A DNA stretch of 34,956 nucleotides from Thermomucor indicae-seudaticae (GCA_000787465.1 JSYX01000371.1:1-34956), one strand, 5' to 3'. Positions 12,410 to 23,224 are shown, numbered from the stretch's first letter. Notes: a model not told the origin generated them from the letters alone. Numbers and translations: made by a program.

Positions 12410-14022
12410 ATGGCAACACTCGAAAGAGAAGCACCCAAAAAGCCGACAACGTCTCGTCAGGTATGTCGGCTGCGACAGTTCTGTACTCAGTTTAGTTTAT
12501 TAAACGTGGGTGTAGTCAACACCGCCACCACAATGCTCAAATGACGAAACTATGACCAGCATTACGACGGACGATCTCGACATGGAGCAGTTAATGTTGG
12601 AACCAATGGTGTACGACGACGACGACGGATGGGTAATGACGGCAACGGCAGTCCGAAAAGAAACCCAACAAGTAATAATACTTGCTTATACTTCGAAGCG
12701 GCTTGTCTCATTCATAGATCCCCCTTTCGTAGACTTCTGAAGCGCTTCAAATGCTTGATCGCGCGTGTCTTTGCGCTCTTGACCACTTGCTGCGCCAAAT
12801 TGTTGAAGAGAACGCGTTGAATCATCCTATCCAGCCTATGCCGAACCTTCTACAGTCGCTTGCACATAGCACGCGCTGTTTGAATCATGCACTGCCAGTC
12901 AACAATGCCATCTCGCATGATACCATCCTTGCTGATATAGAACGACTGATGACCGAGCCGCGCCATTTCTGGACTACACCTCACAGCGCGCAACTGTGCC
13001 GCACTTTGGTCGAGCTCGACTCTCTTATTCTTTCTATACAACCAGACTGCTCCCTGAATGATGCAGACGTGCAGCAGCAGCACACGGATATTCGGCAAGC
13101 CATCGCAGAATTCCGGAAAGCGCAGCTGACAATCGACAGTGCCATTTGTAGTAAATTAAGTCATTTGATCAACGTATTGGATGCACTCGTGGCAACAACA
13201 ACAACCGACAATCATGGCGCAATGATAATACAAGACTTGCCGCCAGCGTATGACGATCAGGCGTCCGTGAACAATGACGAAAAGCTTCCAGAATACGAGG
13301 ATGAAAGCGAGCCCTTACTTGCGAGTGAAAAAAACGAACACGAATTGGACCGGGTGATATCGGCTGTCGATCGATTATCGAGTGTGACGCCACGTTTCGA
13401 TAACCAGAGAGTCTCAATGAGGAGACGGCAGCCTCTCGCTATGGATCATCACCATAAACCTTTGTACGACTCGATTTACAAATCAGCTGAGCGAGTGCAG
13501 CAAAAAAAGTCTGGTCGTGCAGCAACAATGGCCAAGCTCTTGGACAGCGGTCGCTCAATCTTTCATCACCAGGTATTTGGATCCCCGCCATGGTATACAT
13601 ATAAAGCCGAGATCCGGTCGGTTTATTCACTGCATCCTCCTCCTCCTTCTTCTTCTTCTTCTTCTTCTTCTTTTCCTATTCCAATGGTTTCTTTCCAGGA
13701 CCGGTCTCTACACAAAAAGCAGCAATCCTCCATCGATGACATCACGGACTTGCTGGCCAAGTCCTTGAATCGACCTCGGTTCAACAAGCAACGATTCCAT
13801 CTCACGGCAGACAAGGAACGGGATCTATTCATGACCAATCTCTTGAACAAAGTCGATCGGCTTGAAGGCAGACGTCTCATCAACCAAGACGCAGAGCATA
13901 AACCTCGGCTACGACCGGAAGACGAAGAAGAACTCGATTTCATCCTCGGTCAACTCTGCAGAGCAAGACTCGCACAATTGGACAACCAAAGAGCTGCGTT
14001 CTCTCCACTCGTACCATCCTAA
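12410..14022 (+). CDS. uncharacterised protein with PPxY motif
   Basis: Exons 12410-12460, 12516-12671 and 12733-14022 join in phase into 498 residues. A further intron at 13573-13698 (GTATTT...TTTCCAG, 126 nt) is likely; its removal gives 456 residues and keeps the frame. I do not recognise a domain. Residues about 95-215 look helical, with two Cys. They are followed by LPPAYDD (a PPxY motif at 239-242), then LPEYEDESEPLL, an acidic patch with a dileucine-like end. A basic region and a C-terminal helical segment (DDITDLLAKSLNRPRF..., then RPEDEEELDFILGQLCRA) close the protein. PPxY motifs recruit WW-domain Nedd4/Rsp5 ubiquitin ligases in known proteins, so a role as a ligase adaptor or trafficking factor is possible but is only inference. 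No signal peptide or membrane segment is seen. Confidence 0.75.
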
Positions 14023-14606
14023 TCTGATACATACACAATGCTCACCCTTCCCCTTTACCATTCCCCACTCCCCCCCTTGTGAATAGTTTTGTATGTGAAG
14101 ACAAAAGACAGAGGTTCAGCGTGCTGCCCATCTTTTGCTCTTCTTCTTGGTCAGTTTAGAATTACCTATTCGCCTCTCTAAATACAGTTTTGCTCTCCTC
14201 GATGGATCTGCATAATTTCTTTTGCCGCCTTTGCCTATGTGTCTGACTCCTTGGATTTCGATCGCCAAGAGAAATGCTCACCCACGTGGCATTGATCTTG
14301 AAATAAACGCAAATTTCGGCGTTGTAGCAGTGGTAACGTAAATGGCTGCGCTGGTGCTTCTTAATTCCAGGAGAAAGTTCGTGGTTAAAAGGGCCTCCTT
14401 TGGGGAAAAAAGAAGGAGAAAAAACATTGGAGGTCACACACGGGATGCTTTCCGACTTGCTCTCCTTTTTGTGATCTGTTAAAGGTACTCTACAACATCT
14501 AGTTCGCTATTATCATTAATCATTTCGTAATACTCGTACATTAACTGCAAGTCATCACTAGACTGCACAGTCAATAGAATAATCTCATGAGCACAGAGAG
14601 AGAACC
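14023..14606. other. intergenic between convergent genes
   Basis: Space between the stop of the PPxY gene (plus) and the stop of the KAR5 gene (minus), so it holds both 3' UTRs. No gene or structured RNA recognised. Confidence 0.5.
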
Positions 14607-16943
14607 TTACCTTTCTTTATTGGCCTTTTTATCCTGGGGAAAAGGCCATGCCAGGTTCCGGAATTCCGTGGAGCGAATAGTTTCTGGCCTATCAGTATGT
14701 CGCTGCAGCAAGTTCAGTCAGCCAGTCAGTCCCTTACCAGCAATGTTCCATACTCACCTTTTTTGCAAACAGAAAAAGTAATAGTAGCATAAGCACGATG
14801 GACAAGAGGGCAGCACGCCAAACAAGAGGCACGTAGGAGTTTGGGTTGTGGTCGTCGTCATCTTTTTCTGCTTGATGTTGAATGGACGCAAACAATATCC
14901 CAATCCCTTAAAGGAGGTGGGGCGTGAACACAGGCAAATTCTTCTCACGCACACAACAAGACGAACTTGCCTCTGTAAAAGAATACGGTGGTCATTGTCC
15001 ATATCACGATAGGAAATCTGCGTATCGAGAACCATTGTCGCATCCGGGTCGACAAGGCATAGATAGCGGTCGCAAGTAGAATAACAAATAATAACGGCAG
15101 CTTGATATCTATTGGGCTCTCTATGTGAGATATACTGCGTAAAGGGCTGGCTAGTGGCCGTTGCTTGCTTACATATCCAAGAGACGATGGATCGCCTCAC
15201 CGACAGCAGCACCGAAAGATACTGTTGCCGGATCATACTTAGGTCACGCTGAAGAAACCGGATCTCTTGTCCCACGTCTTGAACCATGTCAGACAGGCTA
15301 TGGTTGACCTGTTGCATTGCACTTTGCCAGCGATGGCTGAATTCGTCTTGTACTTCCTTTTAACAAAAATAAAAAAGGTGGAAAAGAGCCGCTTTTTCTT
15401 TAATGAAAAGAAGTTACCTGCAGATAACGCCATCCGCCGTACATTTGTTGCTGGACTTGACGCATCGAATCCAACCCGACATGCAAATGATCTATCTCGC
15501 CCGCAAAGCGGTTTGCTGTCTGTTTGGACAGTGGAGCTGAGTTGAGTGTATCGAACTCGTTCTTGAGAAACAAACTTACATTGACAAGAACTTGCTCGGT
15601 TTGGTTTCCTAGAGCATGCAATCGATGCCGAGTCAACTCATCAAGTGCCACAAGCAACTCCATTTGGTTCTGGAGTGACCACTCAGTCCTTTGCTGTATT
15701 GACGATAGAGAGTCCGAGAGCTCTTCTAGGCCATAAACCGTTTTCATCTGGGCATTCTTTTTGAAAAAGATACATTGAGATCAGGAATAATAAAAGCCCT
15801 CTGTGTAAAGTGACAAACCTCAATATCCATATTCAACTGTTCCCACAATTGACGCTGCGCGCCTTGGATATACGCTAGATGATCCATTTCCTGTTGCTGC
15901 CATTCTGCCATGATCTTCTGCTGCGCCCGCAGAACGCCAAAGTTATGCAACTGCTGGGCTGTCATGTTTCTGTAGAGTCTGCTTAAAAGGTCTCTTGAAT
16001 GTATTAATTCCACCCTCCCATGCCACGCTACTCGCATCTGGACAGGCGTACCTCTTTCCAATGGAAATCGCATGGCATGGCACATGGTTTCTGTCACCAA
16101 GTAAGCCGTCTCGTTAAGTTAAGATAGATTCAAAAGAATATACCAGCATCCCGAAAATATCCTTTGTCAATAAAGATAAGTTAATCGATGAGAAATGGAA
16201 TGAAGAGGGGCCTGTAAATACCGCTATAAGAAGTCCATGTCTGAGGGACAGTGGCTAGTTGCCTACATAAATCAATGGAGCAATAAGCATACCGTATGAG
16301 ATAGTTAGTAATCATAGGACTTGCATAATACAGGGTTGAACACGCTTATCAGATGTCTTTGCTTCTATGCAGTCCAATGGAACAGGTACGTCAGCGGTAG
16401 CTAGCTCACACAGCGCAAATCTCAAGGCGACTAAAGAAGAAAGAATCAGGCTATTGGACCGGGGCCCGGGGGGTTACAGCATTCAACTGATACAGTACAC
16501 TTTGTTCTATCTTGATCTCGAGCAGCAACAGAATCGCATCCGTACTGCAACTCCGCGATAGCCTCTTTGAAGCATTCCTCCTTTTTAAGTTGCATTGACC
16601 GGAGCACCTCTGGTTCGGTTACCAAGTATGAACGCTCTGTTTATCGAGAACGAACGAAACTTACGAAGACCATGTTCCACGGCCGCCTTGCCACCTTCAG
16701 ACAACATAAACATGCTTTCCAACTGATCTAATCACAAACCACAAAACGTCAGTCGTTTGATCAATCAAAAGCTTCCGTGCATTCTCTACGTTGAAGCATC
16801 CAAAGGTTGCTCTGCTCCTTGTCTTTTGCGATTGTATCATCCTTGGAAAGAAGAACGGCGCCGATTCTATCAACCCATTGATTCGACAGCAACAGGGCTG
16901 TACTGCAAGGAACAATAAGCAAAACAATGACGAAAAGGTTCAT
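14607..16943 (-). CDS. KAR5: KAR5/GEX1-family nuclear fusion (karyogamy) protein
   Basis: Thirteen exons, 5' to 3' on the minus strand: 16943-16790, 16727-16665, 16609-16499, 16430-16325, 16262-16222, 16161-16144, 16090-16052, 15991-15819, 15756-15418, 15356-15173, 15108-14971, 14906-14758, 14702-14607. All phases agree and give 536 residues. A signal peptide (MNLFVIVLLIVPCSTALLL) is followed by the conserved Cys block ECFKEAI...YGC (Cys85, Cys97), RFALCELATADVPVPLDC, and PQTWTSYSGYFRDA. A long coiled-coil region (about 180-400) precedes C-terminal hydrophobic segments near 413-429, 441-464 and 482-503. This order is that of KAR5/Tht1/GEX1, which act at the nuclear envelope in fusion of nuclear membranes after mating. 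Two introns appear to use GC donors and one exon is 18 nt. The intron at 15992-16051 (60 nt) is open in frame and could be retained. Confidence 0.87.
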
Positions 16944-17092
16944 TTTCTGACAACAAAAGAAAAGGAAGTACTGTAGATTACGAAAATTTCTGGATACTGG
17001 GTTTTCCGTCTGTTTTGGTGCTGCTGGCAGCGAGCATTTTGCAGGATTTTCATTTTTCATTTCGCTTTTTACTAAACGATGTTTAGCATAAA
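16944..17092. promoter_or_regulatory. upstream region of the KAR5 gene
   Basis: Immediately 5' of the minus-strand KAR5 start codon; AT-rich, without a clear TATA box. No coding sequence is supported here. Confidence 0.3.
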
Positions 17093-17232
17093 GTATCTGT
17101 CAATATGACGAAGACGCATCAGTGCACCGTCATAAAGTTTTAAATAACTCTTTTTGCTCCAGTTATGCCACATCGACAATACTCAGTATCTCTCGTTGAT
17201 AATGACGAAGAACGCATCAGTGCATCGTCATA
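17093..17232. repeat. two imperfect direct repeats, each able to form a hairpin
   Basis: A unit starting GTATCT and ending CGTCATAA occurs at 17093-17135 and again at 17186-17232. The core ATGACGAAGA(A)CGCATCAGTGCAYCGTCATAA is nearly identical in both. In each copy ATGACG pairs with CGTCAT to close a hairpin, and an inner GCA...TGC can also pair. About 50 bp of unrelated sequence separates the copies. This could be the remnant of a small element or a repeated regulatory site. Confidence 0.5.
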
Positions 17233-17600
17233 ATGTTCTAGATTTTGTCTTTGCAAGTGTCTACTACAATCATGCCATGTAAGATGTCTCGGCCACGATA
17301 GATATCCTCTCTGTTTAATCATCGTCTTTTTGTATCTTTCGAGCGAATCAGCGCTAACTACTAAAAATTGCTGCGCCCAGTAGCTGCAGCTTGCCGACAA
17401 AGAGCAGCTGTCTTCCTTTCTTTCGAACGTGCCTGCTAGCGACTTGCTGCTAAAACCGCCAATATTAAAGGAATAGCATCCTTCTTCACTTTCTGGATTG
17501 CAGCCTGGATTTTTGTGCTAAGCCGGTGTCCTACATTCGGTGAAGTTAGAATCTTTGTTAGAGATACTTGTAGCTCGGAGACATATACTACAAACGCTTT

Positions 17601-18216
17601 TCACATATCAAGCTTTCCTTCACGATGAAGTTGATCCTTCATCATGGCGCGGCTTACCAGCAAGGACCTGAGCTTAGCCTTGGCGTTCTGACGCTCGCGC
17701 TCGGCTTTCTTCTTCGCCGCTTCTTGTAACTCGGTGGAGGACTCTCTCCACCGCTGCCCCTCAGTGGTGCCGAGCACGCGTTCAATGCGGCCAACGTTGC
17801 TTTCAGCTGTTTGCGTTTTCTTGTCGAGCTGGCTGCAGGCGCTGTAGATTTGCAGCTTGCTGGTCATCATCTTGACAATCCTGCATGCTTCGCTCAAGCT
17901 GCATTCGAGCATCACTGTGGATATTCATGTCAACCCATGATTCAAAGTAAGAATTCAAAAGAAAGCATTAAGCACTGGTGACTTACACCAAAGAAAACAG
18001 CGCTTTAAGCTCCTCGTAATACTTGACGTGGAGGACATCCTGTCTCCGCGAGCTTTCGCTTATGTCCACATTGGACTCAAGGACTAGGACACCGCTAACA
18101 TAGCGAGGCCATTGCGCTTCGAAAGCGTTATTTTCCATAGTTGGAGCGTGCTGCTGACGACATTGATTTTTGAAAATGCGACACATATTTTTAAAAGAGC
18201 GACATTCATTTTCCAT
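17601..18216 (-). CDS. small uncharacterised coiled-coil protein
   Basis: Two exons, 18216-17987 and 17898-17601, with GTAAGT...TGCAG intron ends, give 175 residues. I do not recognise the family. The N-terminus has three evenly spaced Cys in a repeated pattern (CRSFKNM, CRIFKNQ, CRQQ). The middle is mixed, and the last 60 residues are strongly helical and charged (ELQEAAKKKAERERQNAKAK), typical of a coiled coil. An ATG at 18138 (MENNAFEAQW) is an alternative start that would drop the Cys repeats. It is divergent from CMS1, sharing a 282-bp intergenic space. The in-phase splice supports it being a real gene. Confidence 0.6.
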
Positions 18217-18498
18217 GGCAGCGCCATTACAGGGCTTGGGCTTCAATCAGACGGGTCCCGTTGAGCGTTGCCGAACGAAGCTGCCAATTATGGAGGGGAC
18301 GATCAACAATACATCTACTTCGAGGTAGAATACAACTAGGTAAAAACTCAATTACATTGTAACAATTAACGCGTCGAAGTTCTTTTGATCCGTTACTGGT
18401 AACACGGACAATTGATAGGCTCGGTGCAACATTGTTCCGATTTTCAGCAGAATTTTTCTTTCAGGTTTGGCAGATCAAGCGCTGATCGATCACACACA
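18217..18498. promoter_or_regulatory. shared divergent promoter region
   Basis: 282 bp between the start codons of the minus-strand small coiled-coil gene and the plus-strand CMS1 gene. It must hold both promoters. No clear TATA box; no specific factor site can be assigned. Confidence 0.4.
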
Positions 18499-19545
18499 AT
18501 GACAGACGTCGCGTCAAAACCAAAGAAAGCAGCCCAAGCGGTCTCTGGTGACGCGCTTGAAGACGATTTCTACGTCGAAGAGAAAATCGAAGACGGCAGC
18601 GATGAGGCGCAAAGCAGCGGCGACGACGAAGAACAAGCGACGACCGGCTCTAAGCGGAAAGCAGCAACAACCACTACAGAAAGCAAAAGCAAAAAGAAGA
18701 AAATAAAGAAAAAGAAAAAGGTGCGGTGATCTGCTGTCATTCACCGTTGCAGAATATTCATTCAAGGAAAAAAAAAGACATTGGCCAGTGATCCCTTTAG
18801 CGATCTTTTCCATGTCTTCAAGGCGGATGTTGCTACACAGTATGCCTACGTACAAGATCGCCAGCGTAAAGCATTGCCCGACCTGTCCAGTGTCGAGCTT
18901 GAGGAGCAAACCTTACCGGAATCGCAATTTGTCGACAATGCAAAGTTCAAACACCCAGAACACCCGCTTGAATCCCTCCCTGATTATGTAAAGTATGGCG
19001 TCATGAAGCACAAGCAACTAGCAACAAAGCCAGAGGTACTCGCGAGTCCGACGGTATTGGTCTTGACACACGCTGCAATGAGAGCTGCTGATCTCTGCAG
19101 GTAACAAACGGTTTTTGCGGGCAAAAAAGTAGAAAGGGAGAGTCTAATGAGCACATTATCAGACCCCTTCGCCAGTGTTCGCCAGGAACCAAAGTCGCAA
19201 AACTGTTTGCCAAACACTTCAAGTTCGAACAACAAGTTCAGTTTTTACAACATGAGCCATTTCATATCGGCGTAGGAACGCCCAATCGCATAAAGACTCT
19301 TGTCGAACAAGGTAGGTTTTTATTATTGTATGCTTGATGTTCTGTTCGATATGATGGCTTATTGCAGTGTTTCAGGTCACTTAAAGTTAGATCATCTTCA
19401 ACTGGTCGTTGTAGACTCAGAGCGAAACCCAAAGCGATTTACCATTTTCGAAAATGACGCTGTAAGAAGCGACTTGTATATCTTTCTAGGCACATATATT
19501 GCTCCTCGCATGCAAAAAGGTCAAACAAAGCTGGGTCTTTTCTAA
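18499..19545 (+). CDS. CMS1: CMS1-like small-subunit ribosome biogenesis protein
   Basis: Four exons (18499-18720, 18778-19100, 19163-19311, 19376-19545) give 287 residues, close to yeast Cms1 and human CMSS1. The N-terminus is acidic (about 20-50), followed by a Lys-rich nuclear-localisation tract (KKKKIKKKKK). The conserved region carries ASPTVLVLTHAAMRAADLCR, FAKHFKFEQQVQFL, IGVGTPNRIKTLVE, LKLDHLQLVVVDSE and IFLGTYIAPRM. These resemble a degenerate helicase-like fold: GTPNRI and VVVDSE occupy the places of DEAD-box motifs, but the catalytic Asp-Glu box and P-loop are absent, as is normal in this family. Known members associate with the U3-containing 90S pre-ribosome in the nucleolus. The stop is 3 bp from the stop of the convergent HELLS gene. 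Confidence 0.92.
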
Positions 19546-19548
19546 ATT

Positions 19549-22500
19549 TCAGACACGCTTCGCCAGGATTTCGTTCTTGTGGTCGCGCATTTCAGACGTA
19601 TCAATCTCCCGGAACCCGCCTGTGATACTGGCTGTCTTGGCTTCAAACACCTTGTCGCTGCGGTCCAGGAGACGTTCAAGGTCCTCGTCTGAAATCACCT
19701 TGTCTCCCTTTGAAACAATCTGCACCTTTTCCTCGTCTTCGGAAGCCAGGATCTCGGCAAGCTCTCGGATCGTGTTCTCTTGTTCACGTTTCGCTGACGC
19801 AGTCACTGGTGTCCTGAATTTACCCTTCTGGATCACGAGCTTTTCCAGGCGTCGCTTGGCTGTCGCTCTTTCCAACATTTTGGCTTCCACAGTGTTTGCA
19901 GTGACAAAGCGATAAATAAGTACTGGTTTGGTTTGCCCAATGCGGTGCACACGATCCTGAGCTTGAAGATCCATTTGAGGATTCTATACGCGTCTTTCAG
20001 TCATATGCCATTCTAACTAATTAACTAACTAACTAACTAACTAAGGCTTTCTTACCCAATCACTGTCAAACAGAATAACCGTATCAGCTGCTGTCAGATT
20101 GATACCAAGGCCACCAGCACGTGTCGAAAGCAAAAAGAGCTTCTTGTCGCTCTTTGGGTCATTGAATTCTTCAATTTGCTCTCGCCGTGCCTCTTGCGAG
20201 ACGCTGCCATCCAGCCTGCAAATAGGCCATCCCTTGACATAGACAGCCCAATCCTCAAGGATATCGAGCATCTTTGTCATTTGCGAGAACACCAACACCT
20301 TGTGATCACGCGCAAAAAGCTCCGTAAGCAACCGGTCAAGGAGCAGCACCTTACCCGACTGGGCAGCCAACTGGTCATTCAGCACAGGTGCATTGGTCTT
20401 GGGGTCGATCGGCCAGTCAAACAGGAACGGATGGTTGCACACCTTGCGAAGCTGCATAACGATATTCTGCAAATGCAGACCATTGACTTGTTTAACTGGA
20501 GTTTTGGCATTGAGTCCTTGTTCCTTTCCAGAGTACATATAAACGCAACTTACTAGCTGCTGTCATTTCCTGTTGCTTATCTGCATTCGAAGTAGGCGTA
20601 GCATTCTCGTCGGTAGTGGTCTTTTCAAGTTCTTTAAAGAACTGACGGTCTGACTTTTCTTTATAGTCGACGGGCTTTGTCGAGCGACCCGTCTTCTTTC
20701 GTGCATTATCATCACCCTCTGCTTCTTCTTGTTGTTCCTCCTCTGTTGGCTTCTCTTCACTGCTCATTCCGTTCGTTTTCCGTCGTATCAAATAATCCCG
20801 CAGATCACGTTTCAATATCGCATCGTACAGGTTTTTCTGCGCTTGTGTCAAAGGTGCATACAGCAGATACTCTTTCTTTTTTGGCAACGACTGCTCAACT
20901 GATCTTTCACATTAGTAACGACCACCAAGAATCGTGCCATAATCTACTGCTTACCATCTGTTTTTAACCGACGCAGCAAGAAAGGCTGCAGGATTGTGTG
21001 CAAACTCGAGACAATCCGATCCTCCTCTTCTTCTTTTATGATTCGATCTTGACCGCTCTTTTCATTAAGGTCAGAAAAGTTGAACCTAGGTCAAAATAAC
21101 CATGAGTTACATATTATTAGTCGCGATGTAGAAAAAGAAAAAGATTATTACCATGATTGAAACATGTCAAGGTCATCAAAGATATCAGGAAGTAAAAAGT
21201 TGAGCAGACTCCATAGTTCAGCCAAGTTGTTCTAGTATAATTTGCTGGTTTAGCCACACGACGAGATACTTCAATAAACTGCCGCTGCTGACTGACCTGT
21301 AAAGGTGTACCCGTCAAAAGGAGGCGGTTAGCACTGGAATAGGACTTGAGCTCTTTGATCAATCTGCAGTTGAGGTTCTTGATCCGGTGCCCTTCATCCA
21401 CCACAATATATTTCCAGTTGTAGCGTTGCAGATACTTTCGGTCATTCATCACGATTTCATAGCTCGTTACGATGATAGGGAAATCCGGCGCTGTCTCCTT
21501 CTTTTTGGGCATCTTTCGGTTGATCATATGCTGACGCTCTTCTTTGGTGCCATGATACAACAGAACCGGTATCGATGGCGTAAATCTTGCGACCGAAAAT
21601 GTCAGCGTGCATTCTGCCTACTACTCTATACGCTAATAAATACCTTTTAAATTCGTTGACCCAGTTCGCCAACGTCGACAATGGTGCCACAATAAGATAA
21701 GGACCAGACACTTTCATTTCCTTCAAATGAGCAATAAATCCGATCGTTTGCAGAGTCTAATAGACTTGTAAGTCCTGTTTTTCCCCAGCGCACTACTAGT
21801 GTCATTACCTTTCCAAGACCCATCTCGTCAGCAAGAATGCCATTTAGACCGTTCTCCCATAAACTGATCAGCCATTCAACGCCTGCTAACTGATAATCGC
21901 GCAAGACTCCTCCTGTGACCAATGCAGGCTGTCGTGTCGATACAGAGGCCTTTGTGGTTTTATTCTCCCTGAGACTGTAGCGCTCGTTTTGGATCGCTTT
22001 GCCAACATTGTCGTCTGATTGCTTTCGCCGCTTCACATCCTAGCAATAATGTTTAAGCCTTTCCGTCCTAAAAAGTCAAAGGGCAACAGTTTCACTTACC
22101 TCTTCGTTCAAATATTCCTCCAATTTGTAATCTGCATCATCCACTTTACGCTTCCGCGTTACTCTCCCACGTCGTGTTGTCGTATCTGCTGCAGGTTGAT
22201 TTTGCGACTTGGCTGCCCTTTCCCTGGCCTCTTCCTGCTGTCTCGCAAGCTTCTGGCCCAAGATAGTTGCATAAGCACTCGACTTTTCTAGCAAAAAGTG
22301 CAGACGCTTCATGCGTTGTTCTTTGATCGCGCTGTTGAACTGCGTTTCCGCCTGTTGTCCGACATCCATTATCTTACTGCAACAAACAGTGTCTCAGGTG
22401 TCATACTACCTCTTCCTGAAGCCGTCGTTCGTGTTCCTTTTGAGTCTCTTCCGCAAGTTTGGCTTCTTCCTCCACCATGGCCTGAGTTACTGCCTCGCCC

Positions 22501-22764
22501 ACAGCAGCCTTATTCTCGCTGCTGCCCTCCATTTCTTCGGGATCGCTTGTCGCTGGCGTCGTGCGCTCCGCTGATACCTTTCATGTAGGTGCAAAAAACG
22601 TTAGACGACCATCGATCAGGGGATTGTCAAAAAACAGCAATTGCGCGTGTACTTTTCACGCGCTAACTCTGAATTTCTCTTTTTTTTCCTGTCTATAGAC
22701 ATACAGGCGACTCTGAAAGTATGGGCGATTCACCTTCGACGACTGTCGGTTTTTCCTCCGTCAT
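19549..22764 (-). CDS. IRC5: SNF2-family chromatin remodeller, HELLS/Lsh/DDM1/Irc5 type
   Basis: Eleven exons, 5' to 3': 22764-22705, 22577-22410, 22351-22100, 22039-21809, 21756-21644, 21585-21297, 21231-21152, 21085-20955, 20898-20554, 20495-20056, 19983-19549, giving about 847 residues. The third-exon acceptor is ambiguous (22351 or 22372, 7 residues different). Motifs in order are [11 protein letters not shown], a basic [10 protein letters not shown] patch, [11 protein letters not shown], the Walker A DEMGLGKT (about 232-238), [11 protein letters not shown], the [10 protein letters not shown] box (Asp338-His341), [61 protein letters not shown] and the [10 protein letters not shown] arginine finger. 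DEGH instead of DEAH together with NHPFLF is typical of the HELLS/Irc5 branch. Members remodel nucleosomes and support DNA methylation or cohesin loading. A charged insert of about 60 residues lies between the lobes. Confidence 0.94.
20013..20044. repeat. (AACT)n microsatellite in a HELLS intron
   Basis: Tandem ACTA/AACT tetranucleotides lie within the intron 19984-20055 of the minus-strand remodeller gene, near its 5' splice site. Confidence 0.7.
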
Positions 22765-22830
22765 GGCAGAATGAATGAGCTAATGAGAAAGAAGTTGCCT
22801 CTGTTTTCTGGCAGAAAAAAAAAGTCTCCC

Positions 22831-23166
22831 GCGCTGTTTGAAAATAAGAAGCAGAAAATGCTGCCACCAACGGGATTCGTCGCATAGATCTGTTACTGAT
22901 TTGCGACCATGAAACTCGATATCTAGATATTGCATTACAGAGCTCAGATGATGCTGCCAGCTGTCAGTTTCCAAAAAGTATATAGCTGTATAATCTTATG
23001 AGATCCTAATCTTTATATCTGCTTGACCAAGAAATGGGCAGTAAGAAGCACTATCACTGCTTGCGCAGCATATTTCGCGCAGCCACGACACGGCGGCAGT
23101 TATAAAATAGCGGGCTACTTGGCGAAAAGGAACCCTATTGTTCGAGGACAGAGCAATGGAGAGGGT
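22831..23166 (+). pseudogene. decayed tandem copy of the RIO2 promoter and first two exons
   Basis: GCGCTGTTTGAAAAT occurs at 22831 and again at 23167. ATGAA-CTCGAT follows at 22909 and at the true RIO2 start 23246, so the copies are offset by 336-337 bp. After a diverged intron, GAAATGGGCAGTAAGAA, CGACACGG-GGCAGT-ATAAAATAG and a TTGGCGAAAA-GAACC block match RIO2 exon 2 in the same order. The upstream copy is broken: its ATG is followed by TAG at codon 6, and exon 2 carries further changes. It contains only the promoter and the first two exons, so it arose by a local duplication, not retroposition. It now fills most of the space between the HELLS and RIO2 start codons. Confidence 0.82.
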
Positions 23167-23224
23167 GCGCTGTTTGAAAATGGGGCAAAAAGAGGTGTTT
23201 CCAAAAATTTTCAATGGTAACTGA

